Origin: CADEDH01 sp965216205
GTDB lineage: Bacteria > Actinomycetota > Acidimicrobiia > Acidimicrobiales > SZUA-35
Reading direction: 5' to 3'
Length of the DNA: 64,000 nucleotides
Assembly (NCBI GenBank): GCA_965216205.1
Contig: OZ244139.1
Coordinates: 2,170,001 to 2,234,000, forward strand
How positions within the stretch are numbered: position 1 is the stretch's first letter; the number at the start of each line of letters is the position of its first letter. Under the pieces are notes generated by a model. That model did not search any database. It was not told the origin of the DNA and saw only the letters and a program-made list of their open reading frames with translations. Made by a program: the position numbers and the translations under genes. Below are positions 43,516 to 53,045 of the stretch, piece by piece.

Positions 43516-44178
43516 ATGTCTGCAGATCTCGTGGCAGTCGTTCCGTCGGTGTGGTCGAGTTGGCCGGCGTTCATCGCAGCAGCGGTTCCCTTTGCCTGCC
43601 TGCTGGCGGTCGAGCTTCGTACGTCGCGAGTCGTGCAACCGGCCGACCGTGCGGCCCATCGCCCAGCCGAGCGTGACGCCGACCACGTGGTCGACGGCGT
43701 CGACCACGAGGTGGACACGGCCACGGGCTGGGTCTTCGACGGTGCGGTGGCCGTGGCGATGACGATCGGCGTTGTCGCATCGCTCGCGCTTCGTGGCCTC
43801 ACCATCGCACCTCCGATGGCGTCGCTCGGGCTCGGCATCGGGTTGATGATCGCGGCCCTGGCGCTGAGCGCGGCGGCCCGCCGCCACCTGGGCCGGTTCC
43901 ACCGTCACGTGCTCACCAGCCATCACGATCACGAGCTCGTCGCCACCGGTCCGTACCGGTACGTGCGGCATCCGATCTACTCGGCGACCGCCATCGCCTT
44001 CCTGGGGATCGGGGCCGCGTTGGGCAACTGGGTCAGCCTCGTCGTCCTCGCGGTGCTCCCCACGGGCGCGCTCGTGCACCGGATACGGGTGGAGGAGGCG
44101 ATCCTGCTCGGCCGCCTCGGCTCCACCTACGAGCGCTACTGCGCTGGTCGGGCCCGCCTCGTGCCCGGCCTGTGGTGA
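43516..44178 (+). CDS. Isoprenylcysteine carboxyl methyltransferase-like membrane protein
   Basis: The 220-residue protein has several hydrophobic helices and the C-terminal motif of the ICMT/NnrU family: VATGPYRYVRHPIYSATA, then VHRIRVEEAILLGRLG and STYERYCAGRARLVPGLW. The conserved Tyr-Arg-Tyr-x-Arg-His-Pro and final Glu bind SAM. It methylates a carboxyl or other group at the membrane. A GTG at 43510 is an alternative start. The methyltransferase gene at 44198 lies 19 bases downstream. It is divergent from the B12 operon. The substrate is unknown. Confidence 0.85.
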   Translation: MSADLVAVVPSVWSSWPAFIAAAVPFACLLAVELRTSRVVQPADRAAHRPAERDADHVVDGVDHEVDTATGWVFDGAVAVAMTIGVVASLALRGLTIAPPMASLGLGIGLMIAALALSAAARRHLGRFHRHVLTSHHDHELVATGPYRYVRHPIYSATAIAFLGIGAALGNWVSLVVLAVLPTGALVHRIRVEEAILLGRLGSTYERYCAGRARLVPGLW

Positions 44179-44197
44179 CCGTCGGCAGACTGGTCAG

Positions 44198-44971
44198 GTG
44201 AACGATCAGGCAGCGAAGCAGTCAGCGCCGCTCCACCATCCCCGGTATGAGCGGTCGAACCGGTACGACTCGAAGTGGGTCGTCGACAATCAGATGGGAC
44301 CGAACGCACTCTGGCTCACCGAGTCGCTGTGCGAGGTGCTGTCGATCGAGTCGGGGGCGAAGGTGCTCGACCTGGGCTGTGGCAAGGCGATCAGCTCGAT
44401 CTTCGTGGCGAAGGAGTTCGGAGCCAGGGTGTGGGCGACCGACCTGTGGATCCCTGCAGCGGAGAACCAGGAGCGGATCGTCGAGGCTGGGGTCGAGGCC
44501 CTCGTGACACCGATCCACGCCGAAGCCCACACGCTGCCCTACGCCGCCGACTTCTTCGACGTGGTGATCAGCCTCGACGCCTACCAGTACTTCGGCACCG
44601 ACGATCTCTACCTCGGCTACCTCGTCGACTTCGTGAAGGTCGGGGGACGCCTCGGTGCCGTGATGCCGGCACTGACCACGGAGGTCGGCGAGTCGGTGCC
44701 CGAGGTCCTGGCGCCGTACTGGGAGCCGGAGTTCTGCTGCTTCCACGGGCCCGACTGGTGGCGCACCCACTGGGCCAAGACCCGGAAGGTGGCCGTCGAC
44801 CACGCCGACCTCGTCGACGATGGCTGGCAGGACTGGCTCCGGTTCAACGATCACCTGGCGCCATTCGTCGAGGGGTGGTGGGTCGAGGAGGTAGCGAAGA
44901 CACACGACATGCTCGAGGCCGACCGGGGCGAGAACATCGGCTTCGCCCGCATCGTCGCCACCAAGCTGTAG
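44198..44971 (+). CDS. SAM-dependent methyltransferase
   Basis: The 257-residue protein starts at a GTG and has motif I VLDLGCGKAISSIFVAKEFG, followed by ATDLWIPAAENQERI, FFDVVISLDAYQYFG (motif II) and GGRLGAVMPAL (motif III). The C-terminal part is Trp and Asp-rich (CCFHGPDWWRTHWAK), an acceptor-binding region unlike common families. It probably methylates a small molecule. The start is supported by GTCAG upstream and by 19-base spacing from the ICMT-like gene, which suggests an operon. A repeat array starts 25 bases after its stop. Confidence 0.85.
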   Translation: MNDQAAKQSAPLHHPRYERSNRYDSKWVVDNQMGPNALWLTESLCEVLSIESGAKVLDLGCGKAISSIFVAKEFGARVWATDLWIPAAENQERIVEAGVEALVTPIHAEAHTLPYAADFFDVVISLDAYQYFGTDDLYLGYLVDFVKVGGRLGAVMPALTTEVGESVPEVLAPYWEPEFCCFHGPDWWRTHWAKTRKVAVDHADLVDDGWQDWLRFNDHLAPFVEGWWVEEVAKTHDMLEADRGENIGFARIVATKL

Positions 44972-44995
44972 CCCACCACCCCCCACCCCTGCACG

Positions 44996-45276
44996 GTTCT
45001 GGCGGACGCAGGTGCCTTTGGTGGGCGTCGGGTCCGCCAGAACGGTTACGGCTGGGCCCGGGGTCCGCCGGAACGGTTGGTACGGGCGTGGGGTCCGCGG
45101 TGCGTTCTGGCGGACGTTGGTGCCGGGCCGGTGCGTTCTGGCGGACCCAGGTCCCGTTGGTGGGCGTGGGGTCCGCCGGAACGGTTGCGGGTGGGCGTGG
45201 GGTCCGCCGGAACGGTTGCGGGTGGGCGTGGGGTCCGCCGGAACGGTTGCGGGTGGGCGTGGGGTCCGCCGGAACG
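44996..45276. repeat. 31-bp tandem repeat array with inverted copies
   Basis: Three full copies of a 31-bp unit starting GGGGTCCGCCGGAACGGTTG begin at 45168, 45199 and 45230, and a fourth cut copy begins at 45261. Degenerate copies lie upstream at about 45030 and 45061, and inverted forms GTTCTGGCGGAC at 44997, 45103 and 45134. GTTCTGGCGGAC and GTCCGCCAGAAC form a 12-bp inverted repeat. The array ends directly at the stop codon of the ligase-polymerase gene. No gene is present here. Confidence 0.9.
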
Positions 45277-46191
45277 TCAGTCGGGGAGTGGGCGGGCTGC
45301 GTCGGCCATGTCGGCCCACGGGTCGCCGTGTGCGGCGAGCCGGTCGAGCACGGTGGCGATCGTGTAGCGGCGGGGGCTGAAGTCGGGGTCGTCGAGCTCG
45401 TCCCACGCAACCGGCGTGACCACGGGGGCCTCCTCGAACGCACGCACCCCGTAGGGCGCAGCGAAGGTGGCCGGGTAGTTGTTGCGACCCATGTCGAGGT
45501 AGATCCGGTCGCCCCGCTCGGCTTTGGCGAAGGCCATCGTGAGGTCGTCGGGGAACTCCTCGAGGAGGAGCGTCGACACGGCCCGTCCGAACCGCTGGGC
45601 GTTCGTCCAGGTCGCGCCGTTGCCGGGTGCGAGCGGGGCCACGATGTGCAGGCCCTTCGAGCCGGTCAGCTGCACGAACGGCACCAGCCCTGCCCGCTCC
45701 AGCGCCCCTTTCACCCCCCGAGCGATGCGCCGAATCTGGTCGAGGTCGTCGGTCGACGGGTCCAGGTCGACCACGAACAGGTCGGGCGTGTCGAGCCGGG
45801 GTCGTCGGGCCAGCCCGATGTGGGGTGTGATCACGTTCTGCTGGGCGAAGTACACGAGCGCGGCTGGGTGGTCGACCACCGCGTGGGCGATCACGCCGCC
45901 CTTCTTCGTCAGCTCGACCCGGGGAATCCAGTCGGGATAGTGCTTCGGCGTGTGCTTCTGGAAGAAGCTCTCACCGTCGAGGCCGTTCGGGTGGCGCACG
46001 AGGGTCATCGGCCGGTCCCGAACGTGCGGCAGCATCGTCGGTGCCACGTCGGCGTAGTAGCGGGCGAGGTCGGCCTTGGTGATGCCGCTCCCGCCGAAGA
46101 GCACCTTCTCGGGGTGGCTGATCACCACCGTCCGGCCAGCGACCTCGATCTCGAGCTTCTCGTCGGCCACCGACCCCAACCTAGTGCCCAC
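45277..46191 (-). CDS. Stand-alone LigD-type primase/polymerase domain protein
   Basis: The 304-residue protein is a polymerase domain of the LigD/archaeo-eukaryotic primase type. The motif VVDLDPSTDD holds the metal-binding aspartates, SKGLHIVAPL is the nucleotide-binding loop, and AKAERGDRIYLDMGRNN has the third acid. It lacks the ligase and nuclease domains found in full LigD, so it acts on DNA ends as a separate polymerase. ATG 46191 and GTG 46170 are both possible starts, and neither has a strong ribosome site. The protein is involved in non-homologous end joining or related repair. No Ku gene is visible in the window. Confidence 0.9.
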   Translation of the reverse strand: MGTRLGSVADEKLEIEVAGRTVVISHPEKVLFGGSGITKADLARYYADVAPTMLPHVRDRPMTLVRHPNGLDGESFFQKHTPKHYPDWIPRVELTKKGGVIAHAVVDHPAALVYFAQQNVITPHIGLARRPRLDTPDLFVVDLDPSTDDLDQIRRIARGVKGALERAGLVPFVQLTGSKGLHIVAPLAPGNGATWTNAQRFGRAVSTLLLEEFPDDLTMAFAKAERGDRIYLDMGRNNYPATFAAPYGVRAFEEAPVVTPVAWDELDDPDFSPRRYTIATVLDRLAAHGDPWADMADAARPLPD

Positions 46192-46225
46192 GGCCGATCC
46201 GTCGCCGGCTCCCTACGATGCGGCC

Positions 46226-47467
<1,242 letters not shown>

Positions 47468-47592
47468 TCGTTTCGCCGGCCGCCCGCAGGCGATGGCCGA
47501 TGAGCAGTTGCAAAAGAGTTGCATCTGAGAACAGGGGAGAATCCCAGCTCAGAAGGCTGTGCGGTCACGAGCGGGGCCCAATCGTGAACTTT

Positions 47593-47615
47593 TTCCCGAT
47601 CCGTCGGGAACTTTT
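47593..47615 (+). terminator. Rho-independent terminator after the threonine synthase gene
   Basis: TTCCCGA and TCGGGAA pair around a TCCG loop and are followed by CTTTTG. It lies about 125 bases after the stop. Confidence 0.7.
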
Positions 47616-47745
47616 GACCCCGGCGACGCGACCTATTCCCATCTTCACGGACACGGAACCAACACGGAATCGTAATCCAGGAGGAGAATCCCACAGAAGC
47701 GCTTCCGGCGGCGGAGTCGGGCAGCGTCCATAGATCGCAACAAGC

Positions 47746-48082
47746 TCTAGCAATTGGGCTAGAAGATCCGACGGGTCGTCTCTCGTTTAACTGCCCCAAC
47801 CGGGGGACGATCCGTCGGATGGAAATCGTTCGAGTTGCTCGAACGAAGATCTGGCCCAGAGCTGCAAGTTCTAGCAATTGGGCTAGAAGATCCGGCGGGT
47901 CGTCCCTCGTCTCAACTGCCCCAAACTGGGGACGATCCGCCGGATGCAATTTCCCGACTACCGCCGACATCGACGTGCGCCGGTTGTCTCAGCCCCTGAT
48001 TGCTCATTTCTAGCGCCTAGCTAGAGGGTCCGGCGGGTCGTCTCTCGTCTAACTGCCCCAAACTGGGGACGGCCCGTCGGAT
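47746..48082 (+). ncRNA. Three copies of a structured RNA-like repeat
   Basis: Copies lie at 47746-47820, 47870-47945 and 48009-48082. Each has a 6-bp hairpin TCTAGC/GCTAGA, a 2-base spacer, then a 15-bp helix closing a 25 or 26-base loop that holds CTCGTYTNAACTGCCCCAA and a GGG run able to form a small CCC/GGG stem. Helix positions change in pairs: A-T in copy 1, G-C in copy 2 and G-T in copy 3 at the sixth pair. All non-Watson-Crick pairs are G-U on the plus strand, which would be A-C on the minus strand, so a plus-strand RNA is favoured. A further palindrome, CGTTCGAG-TTG-CTCGAACG, lies between copies 1 and 2. The whole stretch 47468-48210 holds no supported protein gene. Confidence 0.6.
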
Positions 48083-48210
48083 ACGAACCCTAGCAAACGG
48101 TGCGCACCGCGCCTAGGCGGGCGTCGTGAGAAAGCTCGCCCAAAGCTCATCGTTGTCGGCGTCGGTGGCGGCCACGGGCCACCCCACATGTGGGCGGCGG
48201 CCCGCCGGCT

Positions 48211-49332
48211 TCACCCGTCGCCGCTGGATGCGGGAGGGGGACCACCCGGTTCGGTCGCCCCCTCCGGCGCGGTCGATGACGCCGGGGCATCCTCGCTCGC
48301 CGGGACCGGGATGTTCAACGACGTCTCCGTCGTGGTGGCAGCGGTGGTGGACGAGGTCGTTACGATGGCATCCGAGACGCTCGTGATGCGCTCGGTGGGC
48401 TCATCGCCGCTCCAGATGAGCGCGGCTCCGATGAAACCGGCGCAGATCCCGGCCACAGCCGCCAATGCTGGGCGGGCCCAGACCGGTTGGCTGTCCTCGA
48501 TGAGCCCGCTGTTGATCGCCACTGGCGAGCTCGGGCCGGTGAGTGCCTGGCGCACGGCGGTATGCCAGGCACCGATGTCGGCGTAGCGGTCCTTCGGCTC
48601 GTCGGCCATGCCGATCTCGGCGACCTCGGCCAGCGGCTGCTCGAAGGGGCTTCCGAGCGACGCCCACTTGAGGACGGCCGTGGCGCCGTAGATGTCGGCG
48701 GTCGTGTCGACCTGGGTCATCTCACCGTGTTGCTCGGGGGCTGCGAACCCGGCGGTCCCGCCGCCGGAGGTGATGCCCGACGCGGCTCGGAGATCCTTGG
48801 CGTAGCCGAGGTCCGACAGGAGGAGTCGCTCGCCGCGATCGAGCAACTGACCGCCAGACCACGGTGCCGGTTGCAGGCCGTTGTGGCGGACGAGCAGGTT
48901 GCCGGGTGTCACGTCGCGGTGGACGAGGTCGGCGGCGTGGATCGCCTTCAGGGAGTACGCGAGGGTCTCGGCCAAGACGAGGAGGTCGTCGTGATCGAGG
49001 CTCTGCTGCTTGTCCCAGAGGTTGTTGACCCTCGTCTCGAGATCGCCCCGGTCGGCGAGCTCGAGCACCATGTAGGGCTGGCCGGTGTCGGTTTCCCCGA
49101 GATCGAAGATCGACGCCACCCAGTAGGAGTCGACGCGGCGGAGATGCTGTGCTTCGGAGATGAACCGTTCGCGGTAGTCGGGCACGAGGCTGTGGTTCTC
49201 GGCGAGGACCTTCAGGGCCACCTCGCTGCCGAGGCGTTCGTCGACCGCCCGGTAGACGGTGGCGAAACCGCCCGAGCCGATGGGGGCAATGAGGCGGTAC
49301 CGCCCGATTTTTCCGCCGTGTTGGTCAGCCAT
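48211..49332 (-). CDS. Ser/Thr protein kinase with external C-terminal tail
   Basis: The 373-residue protein has a kinase domain from about residue 10 to 260. VALKVLAEN has the ATP lysine, LVHRDVTPGNLLV the catalytic Asp, and LSDLGYAKD has DLG in place of the usual DFG. GGGTAGFAAPEQ marks the end of the activation segment. One transmembrane helix (ALAAVAGICAGFIGAALIW) follows, then an external tail of about 80 residues rich in Thr, Ser and Ala. The start 49332 is 10 bases after the sigma factor stop; an overlapping ATG at 49362 is possible. It is likely to act with the sigma factor upstream. Confidence 0.87.
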   Translation of the reverse strand: MADQHGGKIGRYRLIAPIGSGGFATVYRAVDERLGSEVALKVLAENHSLVPDYRERFISEAQHLRRVDSYWVASIFDLGETDTGQPYMVLELADRGDLETRVNNLWDKQQSLDHDDLLVLAETLAYSLKAIHAADLVHRDVTPGNLLVRHNGLQPAPWSGGQLLDRGERLLLSDLGYAKDLRAASGITSGGGTAGFAAPEQHGEMTQVDTTADIYGATAVLKWASLGSPFEQPLAEVAEIGMADEPKDRYADIGAWHTAVRQALTGPSSPVAINSGLIEDSQPVWARPALAAVAGICAGFIGAALIWSGDEPTERITSVSDAIVTTSSTTAATTTETSLNIPVPASEDAPASSTAPEGATEPGGPPPASSGDG

Positions 49333-49342
49333 GAGGGGGTGG

Positions 49343-49921
49343 TCAGCCGTGGGCTCCGTCATCGAGCATAGCTGCGGCCAGTAGCGCACGACCACGGGCC
49401 AGGCGGGACCGCACCGTGTTCAGCTCGATGTCGAGCTCCTCGGCGATCTCTTCATAGGAGCGCCGCTCCACGTCGCGGAGCATCACCGTCTCCCGGTAGT
49501 GGCTCGGGAGCTGCGCGATGGCCCGTTGGATCGCCGTGCGCTCCGAGACGACCGAGCTCAGCCGGCGAGAGTCGCCGGCGGAGTTCTCGGCGGTGTCGAG
49601 GGAGACATCGGGATTGATCCGCCGAAGGTGCCCGATGGCGACGTTGCGGGCGATCGAGTAGAGCCAGGTGGTGAACTTCGACTCGCTGCGGAACTTGTGG
49701 ATCGACTCGGCGACGGCGATCAGCGTGTCCTGCGTGGCCTCGTCGACCAGCTCCTCGTTGAGGATGAACCGCCGGACGATCGCGTTCGCCATGCGCTGAT
49801 CGTCGACGTTCTGGAGAAGCTCGTCGAGAGCGGTCGATGAACCGCCGGCAGCCTTCAGCGCGAGCGCGTTGAGGTGGTCGCTCGCTTCGGCACGGTCTTG
49901 GTCAGCGTCCACAGTTGGCAC
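49343..49921 (-). CDS. RNA polymerase sigma-70 family factor (ECF type)
   Basis: The 192-residue protein has region 2 (ELVDEATQDTLIAVAESIH and KFTTWLYSIARNVAIGHLRR) and region 4 (LPSHYRETVMLRDVERRSY then EIAEELDIELNTVRSRLARG), with no region 3, as in extracytoplasmic function factors. It directs polymerase to a small set of promoters. No anti-sigma gene is beside it; instead a membrane kinase lies 10 bases downstream, so control by phosphorylation is possible. The promoter should be within 49922-50028, divergent from the acyl-CoA dehydrogenase. Confidence 0.9.
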   Translation of the reverse strand: MPTVDADQDRAEASDHLNALALKAAGGSSTALDELLQNVDDQRMANAIVRRFILNEELVDEATQDTLIAVAESIHKFRSESKFTTWLYSIARNVAIGHLRRINPDVSLDTAENSAGDSRRLSSVVSERTAIQRAIAQLPSHYRETVMLRDVERRSYEEIAEELDIELNTVRSRLARGRALLAAAMLDDGAHG

Positions 49922-50028
49922 ATCGAGCTTTCTCTGCCGCCCCGCACCCGTAATCTAGCCATCATCACACCGAATCAAGCGTCAATGCGGGCGTCCAGCG
50001 AGGTCCGGACGAGACGAGGAGTACGAGT

Positions 50029-51180
50029 ATGACCGACCAGGAGACCGCCGACCAGATCGTGGAGACCGTGGCGAAGTGGGTCGACGCGGAGGTCCGGCCG
50101 AACGCGTCGGCGTTCGAGCTCGAGGATCGGTATCCGGACGAGATGGTGGCCCAACTGGCCGACTTCGGGCTCTTCGGTGCGACGATCCCGGTTCGGTACG
50201 GTGGGCTCGGGCTCGACGTGTCGACCTACGCCCGGGTGATCGAGGAGCTGTCGCGAGGGTGGATGTCGCTCGCCGGCGTGGTCAACAGCCACCTGATCGC
50301 CGCGCAGCTGATCACGCGCTACGGAACCGACGACCAGCGGTCGCACTGGCTTCCCCAGCTGGCATCGGCCGAGCGGCGAGGCTGCTTCTCCCTGTCCGAG
50401 CACGACTCGGGCAGCGACGCTGGCGCGCTCCAGTGCCGGGCCACCCGCGACGGCGACGAGTGGGTCATCAACGGCACGAAGATGTGGGTGACGAACGGTG
50501 AGCGGGCCGGCCTCGTGGCCCTGCTGGCCCGAGCCGGCGACGAGGGGATCACCTGCTTCATCGTCGACAAGGATCCCGGTCCTGCGAGCGGAGGGATAAC
50601 GATCAGCCGGAACGTCAAGAAGCTCGGCTATCGGGGTCTCGAGACCGTCGAGATGACCTACGTGGACCACCGCCTGCCCGCCGATCGCGTCCTCGGCGGA
50701 TCCGATGGGGTCGGCCAGGGGTTCCACTGGTGCCTGGCATCGCTGGAGCTCGGCCGGGTCAACGTCGCCGCCAGGGGAGTGGGTGTGGCCCGGGCTGCGC
50801 TCGACGCCGCCCTCGACTACGCCGCCACCCGGGAGACGTTCGGCAAGCCCATCGGGCAGCACCAGGCGATCCAGTTCAAGCTCGCGGAGATGGCGACCAA
50901 GGTGGAGGCGGCCCGGCTGCTCACGTCCGAAGCGGCCCGGAAGGTCGACTCCGGCGAACGAGCCGACATGGCCGCCGGCATGGCCAAGCTCTTCGCGTCG
51001 GAGACCGCAGCGGAGGTGTCGCTCGACGCGATGCGGATCCACGGTGGCAACGGGTTCACCACCGAGTACCCGGTGGAGCGGTACTACCGCGATGCGCCGC
51101 TGATGATCATCGGCGAGGGCACGAGCGAGATCCAGAAGATGGTGATCGGCCGTGCCCTCATGCGCGGCGATCGCCCGTGA
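50029..51180 (+). CDS. Acyl-CoA dehydrogenase
   Basis: The 383-residue protein has CFSLSEHDSGSDAGALQC, WVINGTKMWVTNGERA for FAD binding, and the C-terminal IGEGTSEIQKMVIG with the catalytic Glu. RIHGGNGFTTEYPVERYYRD is the usual segment before it. It oxidises an acyl-CoA to an enoyl-CoA. ATG 50029 has GAGGAG 12 bases upstream. It stands alone; the 3' end overlaps the convergent amidohydrolase gene by 23 bases. Confidence 0.93.
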   Translation: MTDQETADQIVETVAKWVDAEVRPNASAFELEDRYPDEMVAQLADFGLFGATIPVRYGGLGLDVSTYARVIEELSRGWMSLAGVVNSHLIAAQLITRYGTDDQRSHWLPQLASAERRGCFSLSEHDSGSDAGALQCRATRDGDEWVINGTKMWVTNGERAGLVALLARAGDEGITCFIVDKDPGPASGGITISRNVKKLGYRGLETVEMTYVDHRLPADRVLGGSDGVGQGFHWCLASLELGRVNVAARGVGVARAALDAALDYAATRETFGKPIGQHQAIQFKLAEMATKVEAARLLTSEAARKVDSGERADMAAGMAKLFASETAAEVSLDAMRIHGGNGFTTEYPVERYYRDAPLMIIGEGTSEIQKMVIGRALMRGDRP

Positions 51181-52375
51181 TGGCTGGGGGAAGGTCGAAG
51201 AGGCGGCGTGCGTTGTCACCCACGAAGTCGGCCTGCGACTCCGACGGGAAGAGATCGATCAGCTCCTGGAGGTCGTTGACGTAGTCGACGGTGTGATCGG
51301 GGTGCGGGAAGTCGGACGCCCACAGGAAGCGGTCGGCCCCGAACCGCTCGGCGAGCGCGGGGATCGTCCGCTCGTCGGGATCGCAGCTGATCCAGATCCG
51401 CTCCCGGAAGTAGTCGCTCGGCTTGTGTTCGAGCGGCACCCGGGTGCCCACGAACGTGTGGCTGTAGACGGCGTCGATCCGGTCGAGCCAGTACCCGATC
51501 CAGCCGCCGCCGGACTCGAGCACCAGCACCTTCAGCCCCGGGAACCGGTCGAAGACGCCGTAGTCGAACAGCGTCGTGAACTGGTGGCGGACACCGTCGG
51601 AGGCCTGCACCGAGGCGAGGAGCCGGAGTTGCTTGACGTTCTCCCACGCACCCATCCGGGTGCCCTTCGTCCACTGGGGCTCGAACGTCGGGTGGATGGC
51701 GAAGGGCACGCCGAGGTCCTGGGCGGCGGCGAACACCGGGTCGTTGTCGGGGTGGCCGAGCGGTGTGCCGTCGTGGGTGAACGGCGCGACATAGGCCCCC
51801 TTCGCCCCCTCACCGACCGCCCTCTCCAACTCGCGGGCGGCAGCCGCCGGGTCGCTGAGCGACAGGTGAGCGGTCGGGATCAGCCGGGGCTCGTCGGCGC
51901 AGAACTCGCAGATCCAGCGGTTGTAGGCTCTCGTGTAGGCCTGCGACAGCTCCGGGTCCTCCACCTCCGCCTCCCACAGCAGACCGACGGTGGTGTAGAG
52001 GATGGCGGCATCGATGTTCTCGGCGTCGAGCACCTCGATTCGCTCACCGGCGTGCATCGTGCCGTACGGCGCCTCCCGGAGGTAGGTGCGCTCCGGGTCG
52101 AACTGCATCGACCGCAGGTCGGGATCGCCCATGGCCCCCAGCACCGACACCGAGCCCTTCCGGCTGAGCTTCGATCGGCGCCCGTCGAGCTCCAACTCCT
52201 CGAGCCCGTTCTCGTCGAGCACGAAACGCAGCGCCCGGTCCCGGTACTTCGGGTCGATGTAGTTCTCCCAGAGGTCGGGCGGCTCGAGGATGTGGCCGTC
52301 GGCGTCGACCGCTCCCGAGGTCGCCAACCGGTGGGTCTCGTGCAGTGGCTTGGTCGCTTCGATCATCGTCGGCAT
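51158..52375 (-). CDS. Amidohydrolase family (amidohydrolase 2) protein
   Basis: The 405-residue protein has VDADGHILEPPDLWENYI with the first metal-binding His, PFAIHPTFEPQW with another, and LWASDFPHPDHTVDY with the metal-binding Asp. These fit the ACMSD-like amidohydrolase 2 group of decarboxylases and hydrolases. GAGGAG lies 9 bases before the ATG at 52375. Its stop overlaps the acyl-CoA dehydrogenase gene on the other strand. It starts 145 bases away from the peroxiredoxin gene, divergently. The substrate is unknown. Confidence 0.88.
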   Translation of the reverse strand: MPTMIEATKPLHETHRLATSGAVDADGHILEPPDLWENYIDPKYRDRALRFVLDENGLEELELDGRRSKLSRKGSVSVLGAMGDPDLRSMQFDPERTYLREAPYGTMHAGERIEVLDAENIDAAILYTTVGLLWEAEVEDPELSQAYTRAYNRWICEFCADEPRLIPTAHLSLSDPAAAARELERAVGEGAKGAYVAPFTHDGTPLGHPDNDPVFAAAQDLGVPFAIHPTFEPQWTKGTRMGAWENVKQLRLLASVQASDGVRHQFTTLFDYGVFDRFPGLKVLVLESGGGWIGYWLDRIDAVYSHTFVGTRVPLEHKPSDYFRERIWISCDPDERTIPALAERFGADRFLWASDFPHPDHTVDYVNDLQELIDLFPSESQADFVGDNARRLFDLPPAITGDRRA

Positions 52376-52520
52376 GGAAGTGCTCCTCGGTACAGCTCCT
52401 GGCGTCGAGCGACGGTCACTCGATACCCGGACCACATGCGGTACGTTCGTCCCTGGCTACCACAGCTCGGATTCCGGCTGGAAAACGCAGCAGCCGGACC
52501 GCCACCGAGGGAGGACGACC

Positions 52521-52979
52521 ATGCAGGTCGGCGACACCGTCGAGAACTTCGAGGCGCTCGACCAGGACGGCGAGACCGTCACCCTCGAGCAACTGCTCGA
52601 GGGGGGACCGGTCGTGCTGTACTTCTACATCAAGGCGAAGACGCCCGGTTGAACCAAGGAGAGCTGTCATTTCCGCGATCTCCGCGCCGAGTTCGACTCG
52701 GTCGGTGCCAGCATCGTGGGAATCAGCGCCGATCAGGTCGATCGGCAGAACGAGTTCGCCGCCGAGAACCAGCTCGGCTTCCCCCTGCTCGCCGATGTCG
52801 ACAAGTCGGTGGCGAAGCAGTTCGGCGTGAAGCGGTTCGGTCCGCTCCCCACCAAGCGCGCCACGTTCGTCGTCGACACCGACCGGAAGGTGTTGGCGGT
52901 GATCGCCTCGGAGATGAACATGGACACCCACGCCGACGAGGCCCTCGAGATCCTGCGCAACCACCGATCAGCAGCCTGA
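52521..52979 (+). CDS. Selenocysteine-containing peroxiredoxin (Bcp/PrxQ type)
   Basis: The frame starts at ATG 52521 with GAGGGAGG upstream, gives MQVGDTVENFEALDQDGE, and reaches YFYIKAKTPG at codon 43. Codon 44 is TGA at 52650-52652. The same frame then continues TKESCHFRDLRAEFDSVGAS, GISADQVDRQNEF and KRATFVVDTDRKV to the real stop at 52979, a complete 152-residue peroxiredoxin. The TGA is exactly at the peroxidatic cysteine of the TPGC motif, and the resolving Cys is five residues later (Cys49). Reading UGA as selenocysteine is therefore likely. A candidate SECIS stem, GGAGA with TCTCC, lies at 52658-52683. Normal annotation would split this gene in two. The enzyme reduces peroxides with thioredoxin or a similar donor. 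Confidence 0.85.
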
Positions 52980-53045
52980 CCGACCACAGCCGCACGATGC
53001 GCCAGGCACATCCCACCCGAAGGGTCGCCGTGTGCCCATGTGGTG

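Noticed and set aside
44996..45276. CRISPR array from the 31-bp repeats
   Set aside because: The repeats are directly adjacent without spacers and no cas gene is present.
47746..48082. CRISPR array or integron attC sites
   Set aside because: Copies are about 75 bases, palindromic and only three, without short unique spacers of constant length. The attC end motifs and an integrase are absent.
52521..52652. Reading the peroxiredoxin as a 43-residue fragment or frameshifted pseudogene
   Set aside because: There is no frame change; one TGA interrupts an intact family sequence exactly at the catalytic cysteine position, which fits selenocysteine better than decay.
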